A stretch of DNA of 64,000 nt from Lunularia cruciata. Taxonomy: Eukaryota; Streptophyta; Marchantiopsida; Lunulariales; Lunulariaceae. The notes beneath the pieces were generated by a model. The model did not search any database. It was not told where the DNA came from and worked only from the letters and a program-made list of their open reading frames with translations. Positions within the stretch are counted from its first letter, which is position 1; each line of letters begins with the position of its first letter. Positions 34,619 through 43,086 of the stretch are shown here, in pieces. Made by a program: the position numbers and the translations under genes. The DNA lies in NCBI GenBank assembly GCA_948567375.1, contig OX419756.1, positions 66,354,333 to 66,418,332 on the forward strand, read 5' to 3'.

Positions 34619-37210
34619 ATGGACAAGATTTATGGGGCCTCCAAAGGGCCTAGGTGTTACTCTGGTACAGTGGGTACTATTGAGTTGGATGACTTCATCC
34701 AGGAGTTCGATAGTTGGTGTGATCTGCAGCAGATGCGGAACCCGACTTTGTTCACACCCTTCATGGCATGGAAGGGGTTGTTTCAGCACTTGGAGGGTCC
34801 ACCGATGGACGACTACCATGAGTTCAGGAGAGCTTATTTGGAGGAGATTGAGTTATGGAGACAGTATTGGTCTCCACACTATGTCTTCATCACTTCAGGT
34901 TTGGTGGCCAGGAGTAGGTCGGCTGTACCTACGAGTTCTAGCTCGAGTAGTGTTGGTGGAGCTAGTGGAGGTGCACTAGCTGGAGATAGTGCTACTACGA
35001 GTGGAGGTACCGCTGCAGGAGCTGGTGTGGTACCGGGGTTTAACCCCATGGTGGAGTTCTTCCTATGTTTGAGGCAGAACTACCAGGGAGTGCAGACTGA
35101 CAAGCTGAGGGGCTTGCAGGAGTTCCAGCGGAAGGCTGGAGAGAGCCTACGCGAGGCATACACTCGCATGAGGCGGCTGATTAGTTTCACTCAGGGAGTT
35201 ACTGAGGCCCAGGCAGTCCAGTTTTGGTATGGGATACTGGACAGGGAGTTGCGACGTAGAGTTCGTGATGCTACATTGTTGCAGGCTACTTCGCCCACTT
35301 TGGCAGTAGTCTTTGGTTTGGCTGAGCGTATTGAGCTCAACATGGTGGAGGAGAGAGTGGTGACAACTGGATTTGGTAGAGAGACCTCATCCACGGTTGT
35401 GACTTCTTCTAGAGTGCAGCAGAGTGCACCATGCCCAGTTGGTTTTCGAGGACAGGGTGGACAGCCCAGATCCTATGGAGCGAGTGGAGGGCCTAGTGGA
35501 GTTAGACCCTTACCCTCATTTTCGGGTCAGCAGCAGCCAGTGAGTGGTGGTGTTGCTTGTTGGACTTGTGGTGGACCTCACCATAGGAGAGAGTGTACTC
35601 AGGGCAGCGGACCTAATACCTCTGGTGCATCACAGCCAGCACAGAGGCAGTGTGAGCACTGCCATAGATTTGGTCATACTAGTGACCGGTGTTTTGACCT
35701 ACACCCGGAGTTACGGAGTGGTAGGGCTGCTATGACAGGTAGTAGAGGAGCTCTAGTTCATGGAGGACGAGGTGGTAGAGGTGGTGGTAGAGGATCTACA
35801 CCTAGTAGGGGTGCAGTACCTGCCCTTACTTCTGACATAGCTATGGCTACTCGGATTGAGCAGTTGGAGCAGAGATTGGCTAGTATGGCTATTGCTCAAA
35901 GGAGATCAGATTCGGGTGCTGAGGCTTCCACCTCATATGCTGGTGATAGAGATGCTTTGGACTTCATGTGCGGAGCAGCACAGGTGGATGCATCTGCAGC
36001 AGTGACTAGGAGTGCAGTACGTGCTCCAGAGCCTAGAGGAGCATCAGTGGAGTTGGACCCACAGAGAGGAGAGGTTGGGAGACAGGTCAGACTTCCCCAG
36101 TCTTTCACGCTATCTGAGGCATTGCAGACGACATCCATGGTTCCTAGACGTCCCAATGCAGGTGTGGTAGGTGGTGATGGAGTACCTGATGGAGTACCTG
36201 CTAGTCAGCCACCTGCTACTACACAGACTAAGTCTAGCATGATGTTGGGGGCGGCTCAACTGATTATGCGGCATCCTTTATTTTCAGCCAGTGACATGTT
36301 TACATTGGGAGTTGACCCAGCCCCAGTGTTCCAGTTGGCTGCCACGTTGTGTGAGAGTAGGGATGGTGCAGTTCCTACTACTAGAGCAAAGGTGGTTGGT
36401 AGTGGAGCTGACTTGGTTGAGGAGCATGGGATCCGTTCAGCGACCAGTGGTTTATGGCAGGCAGCAGCGGCTAGACTAAAGGAGTTGCCAGCTAGACCGG
36501 CCTTTGAGAGAGCGCGGTTTACACCTGGTGTTGTCCTATTGGATAACCAGAGGGGGATCTTTCGTTTGGTGGGACCTTCAGGGAAGGTCTATACACCACA
36601 GAGAGTCTTGTTAGACTCTGGTGCGCAGCCCCTTATGTTGGGGAAGGTTGCAGTTGTTGGTCTGGAGTTACGAAAGACCGATGTGGAGAGGTGTCCATTT
36701 CAGATCCAGACATCTCTAGGTGGTGGTTCGACACAGTACATCACACGTGGGGAGCTTGTTGTCCAGGTTCAGCCTGGTCATCCGACTAATAGCTCAGTGG
36801 TGAGAGCTCAGGCTATTGCGACGATAGCTGAGTCATATGATGTGCTAGTTGGGGGAGCAGTGTTATACCCTATGGGTTTCAGTATTGACTATTGGGAGGA
36901 GACAGCCTCTTATAGACCTGGTTGGCAGTCTGGTGAGGGACGGGTATGTCGCCTACCAGGACGCTTTAGTAGTGGCAGTCTTGGCTCACTACAGTCCGGG
37001 ACCATGGCAGCATCAGTTTTGGCTTTCAGCGGTGCAGTTACTTGGCCTGGTGACTTGTTGGAGGGGAATGCCCATGCAGAGGATACTCCAGTACCAGAGG
37101 AGATCACTCGGCTATGGAGTACAAGTGGGATTGTTCCATCCACCTTGGATGTTCCATTGTGGAGTTCACAGGAGGCATTGCAGCAGCATGCGGATCAGTT
37201 GGTGCAGTAG
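34619..37210 (+). CDS. M2 Gag-protease
   Basis: Gag packages element RNA, and the aspartic protease cleaves the polyprotein. I take the first in-frame ATG (34619, MDKIYGASKG), though the frame is open from about 34379. The Gag core includes LFTPFMAWKGLF and a SLREAYTRMRRLISFTQGV segment typical of plant retrotransposon gag. Two zinc knuckles follow: CWTCGGPHHRREC (35558-35596, a CX2CX3HX4C form) and CEHCHRFGHTSDRC (35651-35692, CX2CX4HX4C). Next is an RGG-rich patch (GGRGGRGGGRG, about 35760-35812), probably RNA-binding. The protease motif is DSGA at 36614-36625, preceded by RVLL. The ORF is uninterrupted and ends at TAG 37208-37210; the same frame stays open beyond it into the methyltransferase. 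About 860 residues, long for gag-protease but intact. Confidence 0.88.
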   Translation: MDKIYGASKGPRCYSGTVGTIELDDFIQEFDSWCDLQQMRNPTLFTPFMAWKGLFQHLEGPPMDDYHEFRRAYLEEIELWRQYWSPHYVFITSGLVARSRSAVPTSSSSSSVGGASGGALAGDSATTSGGTAAGAGVVPGFNPMVEFFLCLRQNYQGVQTDKLRGLQEFQRKAGESLREAYTRMRRLISFTQGVTEAQAVQFWYGILDRELRRRVRDATLLQATSPTLAVVFGLAERIELNMVEERVVTTGFGRETSSTVVTSSRVQQSAPCPVGFRGQGGQPRSYGASGGPSGVRPLPSFSGQQQPVSGGVACWTCGGPHHRRECTQGSGPNTSGASQPAQRQCEHCHRFGHTSDRCFDLHPELRSGRAAMTGSRGALVHGGRGGRGGGRGSTPSRGAVPALTSDIAMATRIEQLEQRLASMAIAQRRSDSGAEASTSYAGDRDALDFMCGAAQVDASAAVTRSAVRAPEPRGASVELDPQRGEVGRQVRLPQSFTLSEALQTTSMVPRRPNAGVVGGDGVPDGVPASQPPATTQTKSSMMLGAAQLIMRHPLFSASDMFTLGVDPAPVFQLAATLCESRDGAVPTTRAKVVGSGADLVEEHGIRSATSGLWQAAAARLKELPARPAFERARFTPGVVLLDNQRGIFRLVGPSGKVYTPQRVLLDSGAQPLMLGKVAVVGLELRKTDVERCPFQIQTSLGGGSTQYITRGELVVQVQPGHPTNSSVVRAQAIATIAESYDVLVGGAVLYPMGFSIDYWEETASYRPGWQSGEGRVCRLPGRFSSGSLGSLQSGTMAASVLAFSGAVTWPGDLLEGNAHAEDTPVPEEITRLWSTSGIVPSTLDVPLWSSQEALQQHADQLVQ

Positions 37211-38609
37211 GCTTGGAGTGGAGCCTTCGTACCATCAGGGGATGAGTGTGAGGATGAGCCTCCAGAGGCGATTGCTTTGACACCTCTGGATACCACACTC
37301 ATAGCTTGGCAGTATCCAATAGAGGGGATATGTCTATTAGAGTTGTTTGGTGGGATCAACACCGGACTAGCTGCGGTGTTACAGGCGGGTATCCGAGTAC
37401 AGAGGTACTTGTATGTAGAGAGAGATGAGACTGCTAGGCGAGTCTCTCTACATCATGTGGCACACTTGGCCTATCGGTATCCGGAGTTATTACCGATGTC
37501 AGCAGTCAGAGGTTACCAGAAGGCCTTACCAGGAGACATTTCCTTATTGGGGGCGCATGACCTAGAGAGACATGGGCCTATTCACTTGGTGATTTCTGGA
37601 TGGCCATGTCAGGGACATACACGTGCGGGCCGCGGTTTGGGTCTTCAGGATCCTTGTTCTGGTGTGTTTTGGGAGATGTTACGGATACTACGACATCTCC
37701 AAGTTCATCTGTCTGTTTCTCCAGCTTACCTTTTGGAGAACATTCCATTGATGGGTGATTCTCGCACTAGAGTGGTGGCGAGTACACATCAGGTCCATTC
37801 TTGGATGGGACCTGCTGTATTGTTAGATGCAGCCAGAGTGGGATCACGGGCTCATCGTCTTCGTCTTTGGTGGACGAACCTTTTACCCAGAGAGGTTCTA
37901 CAGCGTAGTTATGATGGGATTCAACGACTAGACCACATTCTTGTTGATGATATCTTGGATGCTGGATGTCAGTCTCAGACAGTGGTAGTGGCTGATAGGT
38001 CACCTATGGCAGTGGTGAACCTAGTTGGACAGCCTAGAGCTGCATTTCCCACACTCATGAGTTTCCCAGGCTCTCATGCTTTTCGAGAGGGAGGACCTGG
38101 ACTTGTTTGGGACTCACAGTTACAACAGTTGGTGGAGCCCAATGCTGATGAGAGAGAGCGGGCAATGGGTTTTCACCGGTATTACCGCTGTTCCAGTAGT
38201 ATCAGAGGCATCTAGGCGTCAGGTGTTAGGTCAGGCTATGGACCTAAACTGTTTGACCTGGATTGTGAGCCTTGGTTTGGCAGAGCAGCATAGGATGCGC
38301 TTGATAGGCATCACCACTCGGACACTTGTGAGCCCTGTGCCTATCGAGACGATTCTGGCACATGCTGGGGGCGATGGACCGAGTGGACATGGTATTCTTG
38401 GGACACATCCAGTAGCTACTAGGGAGAGTGGTCTACTTGGAGTCCATCCAGGTGAGCGTGGGCTACTTGGATTACACCCTTGGTCCACATGGGATGCAGC
38501 CAGAGGACGTATGGAGCTTGCAGCCAGAGTGGAGGGAGTTTTTCACATAGAGGTTGGGACCTCTAGTGGTCGGGAGCATGACACCATTGCTCCCAAGGGC
38601 CCAGTATAG
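37211..38609 (+). pseudogene. M2 DNA cytosine-5 methyltransferase, DNMT3-like (one frame break)
   Basis: The domain would transfer a methyl group from S-adenosylmethionine to cytosine in DNA. Visible motifs: I, LELFGGINTG (37337-37366, cofactor loop); IV, GWPCQGHTRAGRG with catalytic Cys at 37607-37609; VI, LLENIPLMG (Glu at 37736-37738); VIII, AHRLRLWW (37850-37873); the AMGF motif (38162-38173); and X, LGQAMDLN (38226-38249). The order is colinear, unlike the permuted DRM type. The spacing and the RYLYVE, FWEMLRILR and LLDAARVGSRAHR segments resemble DNMT3. Between AMGF and motif X the frame shifts by a 2-nt deficit at about 38171-38180; M1 is in frame there. The tail runs to TAG 38607-38609. 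It follows the protease in frame after TAG 37208-37210. All key catalytic residues are present, but this copy would be truncated before motif X. Confidence 0.85.
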
Positions 38610-40007
38610 CAGCCAGTCAGTACGTCTTCCACTCCTACTACAATTACAGAGGATACTTGGGAGCCAGATCTTGGACCCAAGCTTACTGGAGAGGAAAGAC
38701 GGAGGGTTTGGAGGTTCTTGAGGAGTCACACGAGTTGTTTTGCCTTCAGTATGAAGGATTTGGGTGCTCTGAAGGGACCTGGTATACGGATTGAGCTGAC
38801 TAGCGACACACCTGTTTTCCGACGTCCTTATCGATATAGTGAGATGGAGAGGACATTGATTCAGAGCCGGAGTAGTGACCTTTTTGAGGCTAGTTTGGTG
38901 GAGATTTCACATGGAGAGTATGCATCAGCGACAGTGATGCCAGCCAAGAAGGATATGCATGGCAACTATACAGATAGGCGGATGTGTGGAGATTACCGTC
39001 CTATCAACCAACAGACCAGGGCTGATCGGTATGCCATGCCTACACCAGAGGAGATTTTTGATGCAATTGGGCATGCAAAGGTCTTCAGTACTTTGGATCT
39101 TCGAGCGGGATATCATCAGTTGCCGATCAGGGAGGAGGATAAGTCCAAGACAACATTTTGGGCTATTGATCCTCATGGCAAGGATGTGTTATATCAGTGG
39201 AGGTTCTTACCATTTGGGTTAAAGAACGCTCCCGCTGAGTTCCAGAGGGTCATGGATAGGATCCTAGCTATATTGATTGGACTGGATTTTGCTCGGTGCT
39301 ATATTGATGACATTTTGGTGTATAGCACTACTGTGGAGGAGCATGAGCGACAATTGTTGGAGGTGTTTGAGAGGTTGAGATCTCATGGACTCAAACTACA
39401 TCTTGGGAAGTGTAGGTTCTTCCACGAGCAGGTTGAGTATTTGGGTCACACTATCTACCCCGAAGGACTTGGTGTTCAGCAGACCAAGGTGGAGGCTATT
39501 GCACATATTTCTTGGCCTACGGATGTGAGCAAAGTGCGAGCATTCCTTGGGTTGGCGAACTTCTATCGCCGCTCTGTTAGAGGATTTAGTGCCATTGCCA
39601 AGGCCTTGACGAAGCTGACCAAGCTTACACAGGAGTGGTGTTGGGGAGATGAGCAGGAGAGAGCTTTTGTAGAGCTCAAGGAGAGGTTGACATCTGCTCC
39701 TATTTTGAGGAGACCGATCAGGGGACGACCATTTCAAGTTCACACTGATTGGAGTATGTTGGGGCTTGGAGCGGTGCTCACCCAACATGATGATGAGGAG
39801 AAGGAGTTTGTGGTGGCCTATGCTAGTCGCTCCAACAATTCAGCGGAGGCGAAGTATAGTTCATATGAGGGAGAGTGCTTGGCAGCAGTTTGGGCAGTAG
39901 CACATTTCCGATGTTACCTATTTGGTAACCCCTTCACTCTCATCACTGATCATCAGCCGCTGAAGTGGTTGATGGAGTCCGACAAGCTTTCAGGGAAGCT
40001 TGCATGA
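38610..40007 (+). CDS. M2 reverse transcriptase and RNase H
   Basis: This frame continues without a break from the methyltransferase tail across TAG 38607-38609. RT motifs: MPAKKDMHGNYTDRRMCGDY, DLRAGYHQLPI, FLPFGLKNAPAEFQRVMD, and the catalytic YIDD at 39300-39311 (two Asp). EYLGHTIYPEGL and the thumb segment VRAFLGLANFYRRSVRGFS follow. RNase H has the QVHTDWSMLGLGAVL active-site strand, AYASRSNNSAEAKYSSYEGE (Glu) and LITDHQPLKWL (Asp). It ends at TGA 40005-40007, just before WALILQEYDF, the usual continuation, so the stop is a single nonsense change (compatible with CGA to TGA). The sequence is typical of Ty3/gypsy but is not close to the RT of N1 or the element at 61.4 kb. Confidence 0.9.
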   Translation, partial: QPVSTSSTPTTITEDTWEPDLGPKLTGEERRRVWRFLRSHTSCFAFSMKDLGALKGPGIRIELTSDTPVFRRPYRYSEMERTLIQSRSSDLFEASLVEISHGEYASATVMPAKKDMHGNYTDRRMCGDYRPINQQTRADRYAMPTPEEIFDAIGHAKVFSTLDLRAGYHQLPIREEDKSKTTFWAIDPHGKDVLYQWRFLPFGLKNAPAEFQRVMDRILAILIGLDFARCYIDDILVYSTTVEEHERQLLEVFERLRSHGLKLHLGKCRFFHEQVEYLGHTIYPEGLGVQQTKVEAIAHISWPTDVSKVRAFLGLANFYRRSVRGFSAIAKALTKLTKLTQEWCWGDEQERAFVELKERLTSAPILRRPIRGRPFQVHTDWSMLGLGAVLTQHDDEEKEFVVAYASRSNNSAEAKYSSYEGECLAAVWAVAHFRCYLFGNPFTLITDHQPLKWLMESDKLSGKLA

Positions 40008-40826
40008 TGGGCTTTGATTTTACAGGAGTATGATTTCACGGTTGTTCATAGACCTGGAGTGGTGAACCATGATGCAGATGGGTTGAGTAGAAACCCATGT
40101 CCCAGCCAGCAGGATCAGACCGGAGCACGTTGGCATGGTGAGACAGATGAGGAGATGGTGCCAGGTTGGCATGCATCGGCCTTTCTGTGTATATTTGCAG
40201 AGACTTTGGTGGTATCTCTCTCAGCGTATACAGGAGGAGTTATTGAGGTCACAGATCCAGACAGTGAAGATATTAGTACAGTTCAGCGAGACATTCATGA
40301 TGATGTCTTAGTGATGGACTATCTTCGCACTGGTGTTGTGGGTGGCACAGTTGGGGCCAAGGAGAGAGACCGTGTTCTTCAGCGAGCCAGACGGTTCAGA
40401 TTGGAGGGTAGACACCTTTTGCGTGTATGGGAGGATGGTAGAGTGCGAGTAGTACCACTTCCATCACAGAGACCACAGTTGGTCCGTCATGCTCATGAGG
40501 AGCTAGGACATTTTGGAGTAAAGCATACATATAGCTTACTCCAGAGTCATTATTGGTGGCGCGGTATGCAGACCGAGGTACAGCAGTTTGTTGCCAGATG
40601 TGTGGTTTGTGACCGAGTTAGAGCATCATTCAATGCTCCTAGGCCACAGTTACACCCATTACCTATCATGGGATTGGGTTACCGTTGGAGTTTGGACTTC
40701 GCCGGACCTTTACCGCTGACTGTGAGACATCATCGGTATGTTTTGGTGATGGTGGAGCACTTCTCCAAGTGGATTGAGTTGGTGGCACTTCCTGACAAGT
40801 CTAGTGAAGGAACAGCTTACTCGTTC
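40008..40826 (+). CDS. M2 RNase H end and integrase N-terminal half
   Basis: This is the same frame as the RT, directly after the TGA at 40005. It holds the RNase H C-terminus (EYDFTVVHRPGVVNHDADGLSRNP) and a linker. The integrase HHCC zinc domain is at about 40488-40610 (HAHEELGHFGVKH ... CVVCDRV). The first catalytic Asp is in SLDFAGP (40695-40697), followed by VLVMVEHFSKWIEL. It stops where N1 inserted after 'tcgttc'. The rest of the integrase is at 48638-49543. Removing N1 with one 4-bp TSD copy puts the halves in one frame. Confidence 0.88.
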
Positions 40827-41505
40827 TGTGAGCCGGCCTGTCTCTCACTCAGGATGAACCTCTGATGGCTATTATGGTAGCGCACCATGGACTAAGAAGG
40901 CAAGGAACCCCAACTCCATCATACTCCTCCAAGGCTAACACTCCAAGACTCAAGACATTGCTCACTAGAGAACTCAATGAGAGAGAGATAGTTGCAAATG
41001 AAAGGATGATGAGTACCTCCTCACCCCTTGTTTATATACTTGTGAAATAGTTACGTACCAAAGTTACTATTTACCGTAGTAACTCAAGTTACTAGACTAA
41101 AAGTCAAGTAAAGTCAAAAAGTAGAAAGGAATATCCATTCACATGGGCATATTCCCCTTATCTTGACCCAACCACTAAAGCAAGGATTCCTTCACATGGG
41201 CTATCCTTGGACTAAAGAAGAATCCAAAACAAAAAGGCTTGCGGGCCCAAGAGTTCTCAACTCTTTCCCCAAAGCCAAACACCTAGGAATAATACCAAGT
41301 CAACACACTAAAATCCAAAATAGTGGTGCTCATCTTTTCTACTTCCTCTAAAGTAAGGTCCCATCTATCTTAGTTATGACTAACTTTAGCTAACCATGAC
41401 TAATATAGAACCATCCTTTATCTCTATATAAATAATATCTCTTAAGTACTTGTAATACCAAGCTAAATATCACAATACCACACACATGCACAAATGGGTG
41501 TTACA
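40827..41505 (-). repeat. 3' LTR of N1 (679 bp)
   Basis: On the minus strand it runs TGTAACACCC ... CCGGCTCACA. A TATATAAA box lies on the minus strand at 41031-41038. Confidence 0.93.
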
Positions 41506-41516
41506 TTTACCCCCGG
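41506..41516 (-). promoter_or_regulatory. Polypurine tract of N1
   Basis: Minus strand CCGGGGGTAAA lies directly against the 3' LTR, the expected place for plus-strand DNA priming. Confidence 0.65.
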
Positions 41517-41553
41517 ACTAAGTTTTCACTTTGTCCTCAAAGTGAAGGTCTCT

Positions 41554-43086
41554 CTACCTTCTATGGTACATCTTCAACTTATCATGGTTAATCCTATCAA
41601 AGTGTCTTCCTCCCAACTCCTTGAGATCATAGGTGTAATTGCCCCACACCTTCTCTACTATGAAAGGTCCAAAGTACTTAGGCAAAAACTTCTTTTGCAC
41701 TCTCTTGAATTGAATGGAATCAAACAACATTACCCAATCACCTTCTTTGAAAGGCTCCACCTTCTTCTTGCCTTGCCTCTTGTCATAGCTCTCCTTTTGT
41801 TTCCTTTGGGCTTGCTCCACTCGAATCATAGCAACTGCTCTTGCCTCTTCCAACTCCATGAGTTGATCCTTCCTTGACTTCTCTGCATCACTTCCTTGTG
41901 CTTTCTTCAATCTCCTATGAATGCTTTGGAAGGTAGGAAGATCAAAGTGAATAGGTAAGGTAGACTCAATACCATACACCAATTGGAATGGAGAATATCC
42001 AGTGGAAGTCTTCATGGTTGTCCTATACTCCCACAAAACTGCATGAATCCTCTTGTCCCAATGATGTTTAGCCCCCTCCATTTCTGCATCTTTGGCCAAC
42101 ATCATGCACAAGGTCTGATTGGTTCTCTCTGCCAAGCCATTGGAATTTGGCTTATAGGATGTAGTTACTCTATGTGTGATAGAGAAATGTCGTAGCATGG
42201 CTGTAGTAATGCTTCTTGTAAACTCTCCTCCTCTATCAGAAACCAACTCCAAAGGGCATCCAAACCTAGTGATAATGCGTTCATAAAGAAATCTACCCAC
42301 TTCATCTTCATTCTTGTCCCTCAATGGTCTAGCCTCAACCCACTTGGTAAGGTAATCAGTAACTACCACAATGTACCGATTGTTCCTTGGGGTTCTATTG
42401 AGAGGTCCTACAAAATCAATTCCCCACTTCTCAAAAGGTCCTAGCAATGGAATTGATCTAAGTGGTGGAGTGGATGTAGACTTTCTAGCAAAAGCTTGAC
42501 AAACATGACAAGTTTTGCAATAATCAAGACAATCCTTGAAAATCCCTCTCCAATGGTAACCTGCATCTAGAATCTTGAAAGCAGTCACCTTTCCTGCAAA
42601 GTGTCCTCCACATACTAAACCTTCATGAAACTCCTTTATGAGTAGGATAGACTCTTCCTTACCCACTGCTCTTCGAAGTAGACCATCTGCTCCTTGGTGA
42701 AAAAGAATATCCTCCACCATTGTGTAAGGTCTAGATCTTGCTGCAAGGGCCTTCCTCTCCCTAGCATGCATCCCTTCTGGATAGTTACCTCTTGTCACAA
42801 AATCCACAATCTCCTTGTACTCCATTGGAATCTCTTGAGTGACTGAGATTGTCATGAGCTCCTCATCCGGGAAGGAATCATCTACTGGCTCATCTCCATC
42901 ATGATCATAGGCTCTAGATAACAAATCAGCATTTGCATGTTTCTTTCCTGGCCTATCCTCAATTGTGTAGTCATACTCAGACAAGAGTATCATCCACCTT
43001 GCTAGTCTCCCTTCAACATTAGGCTTGTTGAAGATGTACTTCAAAGCCTTGTGATCCGTGACAATTGTGGCTTTCCCTCCAATCAA
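41554..43086 (-). CDS. N1 RNase H end and integrase
   Basis: In frame with the upstream gag-pol, separated from it only by a TAA. It starts in RNase H (IGGKATIVTDHKALKYIF, then GRLARWMILLSEYDYTIE and HANADLLSR). The integrase has the zinc domain (HFAGKVTAFKILDAGYHWRG ... CKTCHVCQ), first Asp in WGIDFVGPL, second in VSDRGGEF and Glu in GLAERTNQTL. The C-terminal part contains KYFGPFIVEKV, a GPY-like module, and ends LKMYHRR. There is no chromodomain. All three catalytic residues are present and the frame is undamaged. Confidence 0.93.
   Translation of the reverse strand: MIGGKATIVTDHKALKYIFNKPNVEGRLARWMILLSEYDYTIEDRPGKKHANADLLSRAYDHDGDEPVDDSFPDEELMTISVTQEIPMEYKEIVDFVTRGNYPEGMHARERKALAARSRPYTMVEDILFHQGADGLLRRAVGKEESILLIKEFHEGLVCGGHFAGKVTAFKILDAGYHWRGIFKDCLDYCKTCHVCQAFARKSTSTPPLRSIPLLGPFEKWGIDFVGPLNRTPRNNRYIVVVTDYLTKWVEARPLRDKNEDEVGRFLYERIITRFGCPLELVSDRGGEFTRSITTAMLRHFSITHRVTTSYKPNSNGLAERTNQTLCMMLAKDAEMEGAKHHWDKRIHAVLWEYRTTMKTSTGYSPFQLVYGIESTLPIHFDLPTFQSIHRRLKKAQGSDAEKSRKDQLMELEEARAVAMIRVEQAQRKQKESYDKRQGKKKVEPFKEGDWVMLFDSIQFKRVQKKFLPKYFGPFIVEKVWGNYTYDLKELGGRHFDRINHDKLKMYHRR

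Noticed and set aside
37277..38215. Methyltransferase as a host DNMT3 gene next to a transposon
   Set aside because: It lies in the same frame as Gag-protease upstream and, after the 2-nt break, as RT downstream. It has no introns, and it occurs at the same place in M1.
40865..41050. ORF in the N1 LTR (also at 47993-48178)
   Set aside because: It is antisense to N1 transcription, short and low in complexity of motif, and appears twice only because it lies in the LTR.
41420..41435. TATATAAATA on the plus strand of the N1 LTR as its promoter
   Set aside because: It points opposite to N1 gag-pol; the minus-strand TATATAAA at 41031-41038 and 48159-48166 is the better candidate.
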